Shown here piece by piece: positions 1-6,843 of a stretch of 8,001 bases of DNA. The notes beneath the pieces are model-generated. The model was not told the origin of the DNA. It worked only from the letters and a program-made list of their open reading frames with translations, and ran no database searches. The DNA comes from JBCBTJ01 sp964597685 (GTDB lineage Bacteria > Pseudomonadota > Alphaproteobacteria > Caulobacterales > Hyphomonadaceae). The first letter of the stretch is position 1; every line of letters begins with the position of its first letter. The position numbers were made by a program, and so were the translations under genes. The DNA lies in NCBI GenBank assembly GCA_964597685.1, contig CAZQZC010000128.1, positions 1 to 8,001 on the forward strand, in the 5' to 3' direction.

Positions 1-975
1 GGTCGGGGGGTGCCGACCGACCGCAGTTTCCGCCGACAGCATCACCGCATCGGCGCCCTGATAGACCGCCGTCGCGACGTCGGACGCCTCCGCGCGCGTG
101 GGCGCGGCGTGCTCGATCATGCTCTCCAGCATCTGCGTCGCGACGATCACAGGCCGGCCGGCGGCGCGGGCGGCGCGAATGATTCGTCGCTGGATAACGG
201 GCACCTGCTCCGGGGGGAACTCCACGCCGAGATCTCCGCGCGCCGCCATGACGGCGTCCGCCGCCTCGACGATATCGTCCAGCGCCCGGATGGCTTCTGG
301 CTTTTCCAGTTTGGCGACCAAGGGCGCGCGCCCGTCGATCAGCGCCTTCGCCTCAAGCACATCTTCCGGCGTCTGCACAAAGCTCAGCGCGACAACGTCG
401 ACGCCGATGTCCAAGGCGTAGGCCAGGTCGTCTTTGTCCTTGTCCGTCAGGGCGGCGACGGGGAGCGCCTTGCCGCGCACAGTAAAGCCCTTCCGATCCG
501 TCAGCTTGCCCGGCAGCTCGGAGCGCACGCGTGGCCGCTCGCCGCCTTCAAGGACCGTCAGCGCGAGTTGGCCGTCGTTCAGAAGAATGATGTCGTCTGT
601 TTCGAGCGCCGCCAGAATGCCGGGATGCGGGACGGGGATTTCATCCTCCGCCTGCGTCGCTTCGGCGGCGACAAGCGTGTACTCCGCTCGAAAGCCAAGC
701 CGGATCCCCCCGTCCGGAAAAGCGCCCACGCGAATTTTCGGCCCCTGCAGGTCGGCCAGGACGCAAAGCGGGCGCGCAAGCTTCGCTTCAGCCGCGCGAA
801 TGAAATCGAGCGCTTGGCCGTGATCCTCATGCGCCCCATGGCTGAAATTGAGACGAAAGACATCGACACCCGCTTCGGCGAGAAGACGAAGCGTGTCAGG
901 CGATTTCGAGCCGGGGCCAATGGTGGCGACGATTTTTGTGTTCCGTCCACGCAGGCGGTTTCGCGCGCCAATCAT
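1..975 (-). CDS. pyk: Pyruvate kinase, N-terminal 325 residues (cut by window edge)
   Basis: Pyruvate kinase transfers phosphate from phosphoenolpyruvate to ADP, giving pyruvate and ATP in the cytosol. The frame is open from an ATG at 975-973 to the left edge (325 codons). Family landmarks appear in order: TKIVATIGP (13-21), RLNFSHG (41-47), LADLQGPKIRVG (73-84), the active-site stretch AKLEKPEA (221-228) with the catalytic lysine at 222 and a metal-ligand glutamate at 224, ARGDLGVE (245-252) with metal-ligand Asp248, ATQMLESM (279-286) and TRAEASDVA followed by ADAVMLSAETAVG (to 320). The TIM barrel and inserted B domain are visible; the C-terminal regulatory domain (family length about 470-480) lies outside. 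The start lies 4 bases after the eda stop, with GGAG at 987-984 (8-base spacer) inside the end of eda, so it is the last visible gene of the zwf operon. The loop KGFTV (162-166) replaces the more usual KGVN. Identification is firm; the isozyme is not determinable. Confidence 0.97.
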   Translation of the reverse strand, partial: MIGARNRLRGRNTKIVATIGPGSKSPDTLRLLAEAGVDVFRLNFSHGAHEDHGQALDFIRAAEAKLARPLCVLADLQGPKIRVGAFPDGGIRLGFRAEYTLVAAEATQAEDEIPVPHPGILAALETDDIILLNDGQLALTVLEGGERPRVRSELPGKLTDRKGFTVRGKALPVAALTDKDKDDLAYALDIGVDVVALSFVQTPEDVLEAKALIDGRAPLVAKLEKPEAIRALDDIVEAADAVMAARGDLGVEFPPEQVPVIQRRIIRAARAAGRPVIVATQMLESMIEHAAPTRAEASDVATAVYQGADAVMLSAETAVGRHPPT

Positions 976-979
976 CAGC

Positions 980-1621
980 TCAGCTCCGTTGTCCCAGCGC
1001 GGCCGCCTCGCGCGCCTTGGCTTCGACCCCGGGCCAGTCGCCGGCCGCAATATCGCCCGACGTCGCGATCCACGATCCGCCGACAGCCGGCACAGTCGGC
1101 AACGACAGATAATCCTGCGCATTCGACAGGCTGATCCCGCCAGTCGGCATGAAATCCAGATGCGACAATGGACCGGCGAGGGATTTCAGATAGGCGGGTC
1201 CGCCCGCCGCGGCCGCCGGAAAAAATTTGAGCAATGCAAACCCTTCGTCAAAGCGGGCCATCGCCTCGCTCGCCGTCGCCACACCCGGGAGAACAGGCGC
1301 GTCGCATTCCAGGAGCGCCGGAATCAGACTCGGCGCTGCGCCTGGCGTGACCAGGAAGTCGGCCCCCGCCTTCAACGCCGCGTTCACGTCGCCCTCGGAC
1401 AAGATCGTGCCCGCTCCGACGTGCAGGTCAGGCGCGGCGCGTTTCATCAGCGTGAGAGCCTCAAGCGCCTGCGGCGTGCGCAGCGTCACCTCGATGGCCG
1501 TCAAACCGCCGGCCTGGAGCGCCTTGGCGAGCGGCTCGGCGGCGCCTGCGTCTTCAACGGTCAGCACCGGAACGACAGGAGCGCGGCGCAGGGCCGCGCG
1601 AAGCGCTTCGATGGTTTTCAC
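980..1621 (-). CDS. eda: 2-dehydro-3-deoxy-6-phosphogluconate (KDPG) aldolase
   Basis: Class I aldolase that splits KDPG into pyruvate and glyceraldehyde-3-phosphate, the second Entner-Doudoroff enzyme. The 213-residue length matches the family (about 210). Visible motifs are AIEVTLRTP (42-50) with catalytic Glu44, VGAGTIL (68-74), the substrate-loop region FLVTPGA (89-95), LKFFPA (131-136) with the Schiff-base Lys132, and the phosphate-binding PTGGI (159-163). The start codon is GTG at 1621-1619. It overlaps the glk stop as GTGA and is preceded by GGAGG at 1633-1629 with a 7-base spacer; no nearby ATG competes. It lies between glk and pyk in the zwf operon, directly downstream in pathway terms of Edd, whose gene is two positions upstream. 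Some family members also cleave 2-keto-4-hydroxyglutarate; the sequence does not settle this, but the context makes KDPG the main substrate. Confidence 0.96.
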   Translation of the reverse strand: MKTIEALRAALRRAPVVPVLTVEDAGAAEPLAKALQAGGLTAIEVTLRTPQALEALTLMKRAAPDLHVGAGTILSEGDVNAALKAGADFLVTPGAAPSLIPALLECDAPVLPGVATASEAMARFDEGFALLKFFPAAAAGGPAYLKSLAGPLSHLDFMPTGGISLSNAQDYLSLPTVPAVGGSWIATSGDIAAGDWPGVEAKAREAAALGQRS

Positions 1622-2589
1622 GCCGAGGCCTCCAAATCATAATGCAGCGCCGCCGCGCCGATCAGCGGCGCCATCTCTGTGGTGATCAGGCGAACGCCGA
1701 CGTCGGCGAGATAAGCTGTTTGCGGTCCACGTTCCCGGAACCGATCACTGGCGCTGGGGCGTTTGAGGTAATCGTGCAGGCGTTGGGCGACGCCGCCGGT
1801 CAACACGACGCCCCCGAGGGTTCCGTTGATGAGAGCGAGGTCGCCGACGGCGCCCAGGGTCGCATCTGCACGCATTTCACAGATCTCTCTGCATACCGGA
1901 TCGCCGGACGCCGCGCCCGCGAACACATCGGCGGGCGACATCGGGGTGTATGCGACGCCGTGCAACGTGCTCATGGCCTTCTGAACGGCGGGCAGCCCCT
2001 GGCCGGAGACGACCAATTCGGTCGAGACATAATTGTGTTCGGCGCGCAGGATGGCGGCAAGCTCGCATTCCCGATCCGACCGCGGCGCGAAGGCGGCGTG
2101 CCCGCCTTCCCCGGTGATCACTTTCCAGCCGCAACGCGGGTCCGGCAGCAGGGTGGCGACGCCAAAGCCGGTTCCGGGCCCCGTGACCAAGACCGGCGCG
2201 TCAAACGCGGCGCGGCCGGGCAGGATGGTCTCGAAGTCGGCCGCCGGCAGCTCCGGCACAGCACGCGCCATGGCGGCGAAGTCGTTGACCAAATGAGCCT
2301 GGTGAAATCCGAGCCGCGCCTCAAGCTCCCGCGCAGAAATCGGCGCCCAGTTGCGATTGGTCAGCCGCACGACGTCGTCCTTCACGGGTCCCGCCAGTGC
2401 GAACAGAGCCTCCGCCGGACGCGCGCCGAGCCGGTCGACATAGGCTGCGACGGCGTCCTCAAAGTCTTTGAAATCGTCGCCCGGCAGCTTCACGAAGTCT
2501 TCGATGGAGATGCCTTCAGCGCCGCGATGGGCGAGCGCGAAGCGCACGCTGGTGCCGCCAACGTCGCCGACGAGAATAGATGACGTCAT
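1618..2589 (-). CDS. glk: Glucokinase (Glk family)
   Basis: ATP-dependent glucokinase forming glucose-6-phosphate, the substrate of Zwf encoded in the same operon. The 323 residues match the bacterial Glk family (E. coli 321). Seen in order: the nucleotide-phosphate loop GDVGGT (8-13), FALAGPV (63-69), the catalytic NDF (102-104, Asp103 as base), GPGTGFG (137-143), EGGH (161-164, sugar contacts), VSGQGL (194-199) and the C-terminal glycine loop LGGVVLTGGVAQR (258-270). There is no zinc-binding CXCGXXGC motif, so this is the Glk type rather than a ROK-family kinase. The ATG at 2589 overlaps the edd stop as ATGA, with AGGAG at 2601-2597 (7-base spacer). The GTGA overlap with eda follows. An intracellular glucokinase here implies that free glucose reaches the cytosol, through a permease or by disaccharide hydrolysis, rather than only through a PTS; that is inference. 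Confidence 0.96.
   Translation of the reverse strand: MTSSILVGDVGGTSVRFALAHRGAEGISIEDFVKLPGDDFKDFEDAVAAYVDRLGARPAEALFALAGPVKDDVVRLTNRNWAPISARELEARLGFHQAHLVNDFAAMARAVPELPAADFETILPGRAAFDAPVLVTGPGTGFGVATLLPDPRCGWKVITGEGGHAAFAPRSDRECELAAILRAEHNYVSTELVVSGQGLPAVQKAMSTLHGVAYTPMSPADVFAGAASGDPVCREICEMRADATLGAVGDLALINGTLGGVVLTGGVAQRLHDYLKRPSASDRFRERGPQTAYLADVGVRLITTEMAPLIGAAALHYDLEASA
1629..1633 (-). promoter_or_regulatory. Strong ribosome binding site fixing the GTG start of eda
   Basis: GGAGG on the minus strand, 7 bases before the GTG at 1621-1619, inside the last codons of glk. It supports the unusual start codon and suggests that eda is translated efficiently despite overlapping the glk stop. Confidence 0.75.
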
Positions 2590-4430
2590 GGGGTCGCTCC
2601 TGCATTCAACAGGTTGAACAGGGATCCGCCCGATTCTGCGGACGAGGCGTTGGTGCGAAAAGCGCCGAACAATTCGCGGCCAAGGCCTTCGGCGCTTTCA
2701 TTCGGGCGAAACGCGGCCGCCTCGCGCGCAGCGAATTCGTCTGCGTCGACCAAGAGCTCCAGCCGGTTCTCTTGGGCGTCAAGGCGGATGACGTCGCCGT
2801 CTCGCACGCGAGCGAGCGGCCCGCCATGTGCGGCTTCTGGTCCGACGTGGATTGCGGCGGGCACCTTTCCGGAGGCGCCCGACATGCGCCCGTCGGTGAC
2901 GAGCGCCACTTTGTGACCGCGGTCCTGTAGCGCGCCGAGCGTTGGCGAAAGCCCGTGCAATTCCGGCATGCCATTCGCTGACGGACCTTGAAATCTGACG
3001 ACCGCGACAAAGTCGCGGTCAAGCTCCCCAGCCTTGAAGGCGGCCTTGAGCGCCTCTTGGCTGTCGAAAACGCGCGCGGGCGCCTCGACCGTTCGGTGTT
3101 CAAGCTTGACCGCCGAGATTTTGATCACGCCTCGACCCAACGGCCCGTCCAGCAGACGCAGGCCGCCCTCGGCTTGGAAGGGATCGGACGCCGGGCGCAG
3201 GACATCAAGGTCGGACGAGGCGTCCGGCGCCTCACGCCAGGCGATCCCGCCATCTTCGCTCAGATAGGGTTCTTGCGTGTAATCGGCGATAGACCCGGAA
3301 ATCGCGGACGCCGCGCCGTCGATCAGGCCCGCGGAGATCAATTCACGGATCAGAAAGCCCATGCCGCCTGCAGCGTGGAAATGGTTCACGTCGGCGACGC
3401 CGTTCGGATAGATGCGACAAAGCAGCGGCGTCACAGCGGAGAGGTCGGCGAAATCCTCGAGCCTGACATCGATCCCAGCGGCCGCCGCCATGGCGGGAAT
3501 GTGGAGCGCGTGATTGGTTGACCCCCCCGTCGCCGTCAGCCCGACGATCGCGTTCACGATGGAGCGTTCGTCGACCATCTCTCCCGCTGGCGTGTAATCC
3601 CCGCGGATCGTCATCGAAGCGGCCTTGTGCGCGGCGGCGCGCGTTAACGTCTCCCGCAACGGCGTGTTCGGGTTCACAAACGCCGCGCCTGGGAGATGGA
3701 AACCCATGACCTCCATCAGCATCTGGTTGGAATTAGCCGTGCCGTAGAACGTGCAGGTGCCAGGCGAGTGGTAGCTTTCAGACTCCGCCTTCAGAAGCGC
3801 GTCGCGGTCGACCTTGCCCTCGGCGAAGAGCTGGCGGATCCGGGCTTTTTCCGGATTGGGCAGGCCCGACGGCATCGGTCCGGCCGGCGCGAAGACCGAG
3901 GGCAGCCAGCCGAACCGCAGCGCGGCGATCACGAGCCCCGGCACGATCTTGTCGCAAACGCCGAGATGAATGGCCGCATCGAACGCATCGTGGCTGAGCG
4001 CCACGGCCGACGCCATGGCGATAACATCGCGGGAGAAGAGCGAGAGCTCCATTCCCTCCTGGCCTTGGGTGACGCCGTCGCACATGGCGGGCACCCCGCC
4101 CGCGACCTGCGCCGTCGCCCCGGCCTCGCGGGCGGCTTGACGGATGAGCTCCGGAAAATGCTCGAACGGCTGGTGAGCCGACAGCATGTCGTTATAGGCC
4201 GTCACGATCCCGATATTGGGCCACTCGCCGCCCAGAAGCTTCGCCTTGTCCATAACCGCGCAGCCCGCCGAGGCGTGGGCTTGATTGCCCTCGGTCAAGC
4301 GCGTGCGGGCGAGCTTAGTCGGCTTGCGGCGGCGAATCAGGTCCAGATAAGCGGCGCGGCTGTCGCGGGAGCGCGCCCGGATACGCGCCGTGACCTCTTG
4401 TACGACGGGGTGGAGCTCGCTTTCGCTCAT
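2586..4430 (-). CDS. edd: 6-phosphogluconate dehydratase
   Basis: First committed enzyme of the Entner-Doudoroff pathway; it dehydrates 6-phosphogluconate to KDPG using an iron-sulfur cluster (IlvD/Edd family). The chosen start, ATG at 4430-4428, gives 614 residues (E. coli about 603). Motifs: TAYNDMLSAH (78-87), AMCDGVTQGQEGMELS (115-130) with Cys117, the signature GVCDKIVPG (157-165) with Cys159, SPGTCTFYGTANSNQM (222-237) with Cys226, TATGGSTNH (299-307) and the second signature TDGRMSGASGK (512-522). The three cysteines are the expected cluster ligands. The frame stays open upstream to another possible start at 4514, but the extra 28 residues would run into pgl, while the chosen ATG has a good Shine-Dalgarno sequence. 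IlvD is excluded by the length and the Edd-type CTFYGTANSNQM variant, and the neighbours agree. The stop overlaps the glk start by 4 bases. Confidence 0.97.
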   Translation of the reverse strand: MSESELHPVVQEVTARIRARSRDSRAAYLDLIRRRKPTKLARTRLTEGNQAHASAGCAVMDKAKLLGGEWPNIGIVTAYNDMLSAHQPFEHFPELIRQAAREAGATAQVAGGVPAMCDGVTQGQEGMELSLFSRDVIAMASAVALSHDAFDAAIHLGVCDKIVPGLVIAALRFGWLPSVFAPAGPMPSGLPNPEKARIRQLFAEGKVDRDALLKAESESYHSPGTCTFYGTANSNQMLMEVMGFHLPGAAFVNPNTPLRETLTRAAAHKAASMTIRGDYTPAGEMVDERSIVNAIVGLTATGGSTNHALHIPAMAAAAGIDVRLEDFADLSAVTPLLCRIYPNGVADVNHFHAAGGMGFLIRELISAGLIDGAASAISGSIADYTQEPYLSEDGGIAWREAPDASSDLDVLRPASDPFQAEGGLRLLDGPLGRGVIKISAVKLEHRTVEAPARVFDSQEALKAAFKAGELDRDFVAVVRFQGPSANGMPELHGLSPTLGALQDRGHKVALVTDGRMSGASGKVPAAIHVGPEAAHGGPLARVRDGDVIRLDAQENRLELLVDADEFAAREAAAFRPNESAEGLGRELFGAFRTNASSAESGGSLFNLLNAGATP

Positions 4431-4436
4431 ATCGAT

Positions 4437-4442
4437 CTCCTC
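4437..4442 (-). promoter_or_regulatory. Ribosome binding site deciding the edd start
   Basis: GAGGAG on the minus strand, 6 bases before the ATG at 4430-4428. It shares bases with the pgl stop codon (TGA at 4443-4441), an arrangement typical of termination-reinitiation coupling. It favours the 614-residue Edd over a start 28 codons upstream. Confidence 0.75.
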
Positions 4443-5157
4443 AAGGGGCCCAGACCACGGCCAGCCGTCCGCACATCGCTTCCAATGCGGCGCGAACCGG
4501 TAAATCGAGCGCACTCGAGCGCCCCACCTTGTCGAGTACGCGCCGTTTGCCGTCGCCGAACAGAGCGAGCACGCCCAACCGCGCTTCAGCGATCGCCGAC
4601 AGGGTGAGCGTCATGCGCAAATGGTGGTCGCCAGCGACCGGGCACCCTGCGGCGTCGATCTGAGCGACCAGAGCGGGATTTTCTGGGTTGATCGCAGCTT
4701 CCAGGCCGCGCGACCCGGGAAACCAGCTGGCGGTGTGCCCGTCCGGTCCCATGCCCAGAACAACGGCGTCAAACGGCCGCGGCGCGGATGCATAATCCGT
4801 CGCCACCCGCTCAAGCGCGTCGGACGGGCGCTCGCCATCGCGCTTCATTGGCAAAAATGTCGCGTCGCCGGCGCGCCCCTGTAGCAGCGACCTACGAACC
4901 AGGCCCTCATTCGAGGCCGAGTCCGCTGGCGAGACCCACCGCTCGTCCACCAGGCCGACGGTGACCTTGCTCCAATTAAGATCAGCATGCGCCAGGCGGT
5001 CATAGATCGGCTCCGGCGTGGAGCCGCCCGACAGCATGAGGCTTGCGCGCCCGCGCGCCTCGATGGCGTCGCGCAGGGCGTTGGCGAGACGAAGCGACGC
5101 GCGAACCGCCGCCTCGTCTCGTGTTTCACAGGCGTCAAAATCCAGGAGCTTCGTCAT
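4441..5157 (-). CDS. pgl: 6-phosphogluconolactonase (Pgl/DevB type)
   Basis: Hydrolyses 6-phosphoglucono-1,5-lactone, the Zwf product, to 6-phosphogluconate. The 238 residues fit the DevB-type family, which shares its fold with glucosamine-6-phosphate isomerases, and not the seven-bladed YbhE type. Motifs: LMLSGGSTPEP (40-50), the phosphate-binding loop; VTVGLVDERWV (65-75); the family hallmark GMGPDGHTASWFPG (135-148); and HHLRMTLT (178-185) near the active site. The start is placed at the ATG at 5157, which overlaps the zwf stop as ATGA. A GTG 15 bases upstream (5172) is in frame but has no Shine-Dalgarno. The chosen ATG also lacks a clear one (only a weak GGGA), so translation probably depends on ribosomes finishing zwf. 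The stop lies 10 bases before edd. Confidence 0.95.
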   Translation of the reverse strand: MTKLLDFDACETRDEAAVRASLRLANALRDAIEARGRASLMLSGGSTPEPIYDRLAHADLNWSKVTVGLVDERWVSPADSASNEGLVRRSLLQGRAGDATFLPMKRDGERPSDALERVATDYASAPRPFDAVVLGMGPDGHTASWFPGSRGLEAAINPENPALVAQIDAAGCPVAGDHHLRMTLTLSAIAEARLGVLALFGDGKRRVLDKVGRSSALDLPVRAALEAMCGRLAVVWAP

Positions 5158-6623
5158 GACACGGCGTCCCACCAGGCCCGGCCGTCGCGATCCATAAGCA
5201 TGGCGGCGGCCAACGGACCGTCGGTGCCAGCAGGATAATGCTCAAGCGGCCAACCGGCCTCCTCCCAAGCCTCGATCAAGTCGTCGACCCAGCTCCAGGC
5301 CGCCTCAACCTCGTCACCGCGCATGAACAGCGAGAGGTTGCCGCGCACAATGTCCATCAGCAGACGCTCATAGGCGTCGGGATAGCGGACGGCGAAGTTT
5401 TCTGCGTAGGCGAGATTGAGCGGCAGGGACTTGATGCGCAGTCCGCCAGGACCGGGCTCCTTGATCTGAACAAACAAGCGCACCGCTTCGTCGGGCTGCA
5501 GCCGCAGGACGAGGCGGTTGGAGTGCGGCGCATCGCCGAAGAGGGTGTGCGGCGCGGGCTTGAACTGAATCACAATGTCCGAGACGCGTTTCGACATGCG
5601 TTTCCCGGTCCGCAAGTAAAATGGAACCCCCGCCCAGCGCCAATTGTCGATCTCCGCCTTGATGGCGACGAAGCTCTCCGTGCGGCTCTCTGCGCCATCG
5701 CTCAACTCTTCAAGATAGCCCTTTAGGGAGCCTTCGCTCGACGCACCGGCGGTGTACTGCCCGCGCACGGTCTTGGCCTTTGCCTCGGCCGGCGTGAACC
5801 GGCGCAGCGCCTGAAGGACCTTGATCTTCTCGGCGCGGATATTGTCGCCATCGAGGGCGTTAGGCGGCTCCATCGCCGTCAGGCATAAGAGCTGGAGCAG
5901 GTGATTCTGCACCATGTCCCGCAGCGCCCCGGAGCGATCATAATAATCCCCGCGCCCGCCGACGCCCAAGGATTCGGAGACCGTGATCTGAACGTGGTCG
6001 ATCGCGTTGCGCGACCAAAGCGGCTCGAACAACGCATTGGCGAAGCGCAGAACCATCAGATTCTGCACTGTTTCTTTGCCAAGATAATGGTCGATCCGGA
6101 ACACGCAGTCTTCGCCGAAGACCTCGCCGACGCCGGAATTGATCTCACGCGCTGAAACGAGGTCGGTGCCGATCGGCTTCTCCAGAACGACGCGCGCCGC
6201 CTCTCCGGCGAGACCGGCGCGGCCAAGCGCTTGGCAAACCGGCACATAGAGCCGCGGCGCCGTGGCGAGGTAGTGTACCAGCGGACGGTCAGGCGACCCA
6301 GAGAGCTTGCCGCGCAAGCCGTCCCAATCCGCGTCCGGCTTCGTGGCGTCCATCGCGTGGTATTCGAGTAGCCGCGCGAAAACGCTCCACCTCTCCTCGT
6401 CCCAAGCTTCAGCCGTGGCCGCCTTGCAGGCTTCGTGGGCGAACGCCTGAAACGCCTCGCGATCCATGTCAGACCGCGCCGACCCCACTATTCGGCTCGT
6501 CTCATGAATCTGGCCGTCCATCCAACGATGGAACAGAGCCGGCAGCAGCTTGCGGCGCGACAGGTCGCCTGTGCCGCCAAAGATGACGATGTCAAAGGGT
6601 TCGACAGGAATAAACTCAGCCAT
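5154..6623 (-). CDS. zwf: Glucose-6-phosphate 1-dehydrogenase
   Basis: Oxidises glucose-6-phosphate to 6-phosphogluconolactone with NAD(P)+, feeding the Entner-Doudoroff branch and supplying NAD(P)H. The 489 residues match the bacterial family (about 480-495). Visible: Rossmann nucleotide-binding motif IFGGTGDLSRRKLLPAL (14-30), VVLEKPIGTDL (145-155), the active-site signature RIDHYLGKE (176-184) with His179 and Lys183, the second catalytic-region histidine in MVQNHLLQL (His241), and FYLRTGKRM (335-343). The C-terminal region ends with AGTDGPLAAAML and DRDGRAWWD. Arg residues follow the glycine motif (RRK), as in enzymes that accept NADP+, but cofactor preference cannot be fixed by eye. The ATG at 6623 has AAGGA at 6637-6633 (9-base spacer). 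It is the first gene of the six-gene operon and faces the regulatory region at 6624-6843. Confidence 0.97.
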   Translation of the reverse strand: MAEFIPVEPFDIVIFGGTGDLSRRKLLPALFHRWMDGQIHETSRIVGSARSDMDREAFQAFAHEACKAATAEAWDEERWSVFARLLEYHAMDATKPDADWDGLRGKLSGSPDRPLVHYLATAPRLYVPVCQALGRAGLAGEAARVVLEKPIGTDLVSAREINSGVGEVFGEDCVFRIDHYLGKETVQNLMVLRFANALFEPLWSRNAIDHVQITVSESLGVGGRGDYYDRSGALRDMVQNHLLQLLCLTAMEPPNALDGDNIRAEKIKVLQALRRFTPAEAKAKTVRGQYTAGASSEGSLKGYLEELSDGAESRTESFVAIKAEIDNWRWAGVPFYLRTGKRMSKRVSDIVIQFKPAPHTLFGDAPHSNRLVLRLQPDEAVRLFVQIKEPGPGGLRIKSLPLNLAYAENFAVRYPDAYERLLMDIVRGNLSLFMRGDEVEAAWSWVDDLIEAWEEAGWPLEHYPAGTDGPLAAAMLMDRDGRAWWDAVS

Positions 6624-6687
6624 GGGCCGTGATCCTTGTTCGCCGCCAGCGACTCACTCAGGTACCGCGCGCTGCGATGCCGGCAAA

Positions 6688-6701
6688 TGACAGCGCTGTC
6701 A
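6688..6701. promoter_or_regulatory. Putative LacI-family operator upstream of zwf
   Basis: TGACAGCGCTGTCA is a perfect 14-bp palindrome centred 71-72 bases upstream of the zwf start. It has the central CG and the TGNNANCGNTNNCA layout typical of LacI/GalR-family operators. On the minus strand its left end forms TTGACA, a possible -35 hexamer for zwf, so a bound repressor would block the promoter. No regulator gene lies in the window, so the assignment to a family is inference. LacI-family control of Entner-Doudoroff genes is known in other alphaproteobacteria, for example PckR in Sinorhizobium. Confidence 0.6.
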
Positions 6702-6702
6702 A
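6697..6702 (-). promoter_or_regulatory. Possible -35 element of the zwf promoter
   Basis: TTGACA on the minus strand, a perfect consensus -35 hexamer, about 75 bases upstream of zwf and overlapping the palindrome at 6688-6701. The expected -10 position at 16-18 bases spacing (around 6674-6680) reads CATCGC or similar, which is a poor match, so the promoter call is weak. Confidence 0.3.
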
Positions 6703-6710
6703 TCTTTATC

Positions 6711-6725
6711 GGAAAGCACTTTTCC
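6711..6725. repeat. Short inverted repeat GGAAA-N5-TTTCC
   Basis: Five-base arms GGAAA (6711-6715) and TTTCC (6721-6725) around a 5-base centre, 9 bases from the larger palindrome on the side away from zwf. It could be an accessory operator or a chance match; the arms are short. Confidence 0.3.
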
Positions 6726-6764
6726 TGGGCCGCAATCTATGGAGTGAAGCGCTGCATTCCAGAC

Positions 6765-6788
6765 ACACCCCAAAAACTCACGGGGTGT
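6765..6788. repeat. Inverted repeat ACACCCC-N10-GGGGTGT
   Basis: Seven-base perfect arms at 6765-6771 and 6782-6788 separated by a 10-base A-rich centre. It lies 56 bases upstream of rfbC and about 140 from zwf. No T-run follows on either strand, so it is not an intrinsic terminator. It may be a binding site for a dimeric regulator or a hairpin in a leader transcript; no specific family is recognised. Confidence 0.4.
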
Positions 6789-6843
6789 TCATCAGCGCTT
6801 CGGCGGTTTATCACGCCGGCCGAGTTCCGCGTGCGTCGTCATC

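Larger units (their letters stand above)
6624..6843. other. Divergent intergenic control region between zwf and rfbC
   Basis: The only non-coding stretch in the window, and it must contain the promoters of both operons. It is richer in A and T than the flanking genes and contains several inverted repeats: a perfect palindrome at 6688-6701, a 5-bp arm pair at 6711-6725 and a 7-bp arm pair at 6765-6788. The hexamer AGCGCT occurs three times (6692, 6748, 6794). A GACTC site (GANTC, the CcrM methylation target in many alphaproteobacteria) is at 6651-6655. No convincing small gene, RNA or intrinsic terminator is apparent. Confidence 0.7.

Noticed and set aside
10..1134. Long plus-strand open frame (374 codons) opposite pyk and the end of eda
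   Set aside because: It lies antisense to clear pyruvate kinase and aldolase genes. Its product is Arg-rich with no recognisable domain, as expected from the complementary frame of a GC-rich gene.
1642..2583. Plus-strand open frame (313 codons) covering nearly the whole of glk in antisense
   Set aside because: The near-complete overlap with glk comes from GC-rich codon bias keeping the opposite frame open; the product has low-complexity Arg/Gly/Ala composition and no family motifs.
4431..4514. Extended N-terminus of Edd starting at 4514
   Set aside because: The 28 extra residues overlap the 3' end of pgl and do not resemble the family. The internal ATG at 4430 has a well-spaced GAGGAG and gives a normal-length enzyme.
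3696..4607. Plus-strand open frame (303 codons) antisense to edd and pgl
   Set aside because: Both underlying genes carry full family motifs; the antisense product has no recognisable domain and is His/Arg-rich.
6765..6788. Intrinsic transcription terminator
   Set aside because: The inverted repeat has no following T-run on either strand and lies between divergent genes, where no transcript is expected to end.
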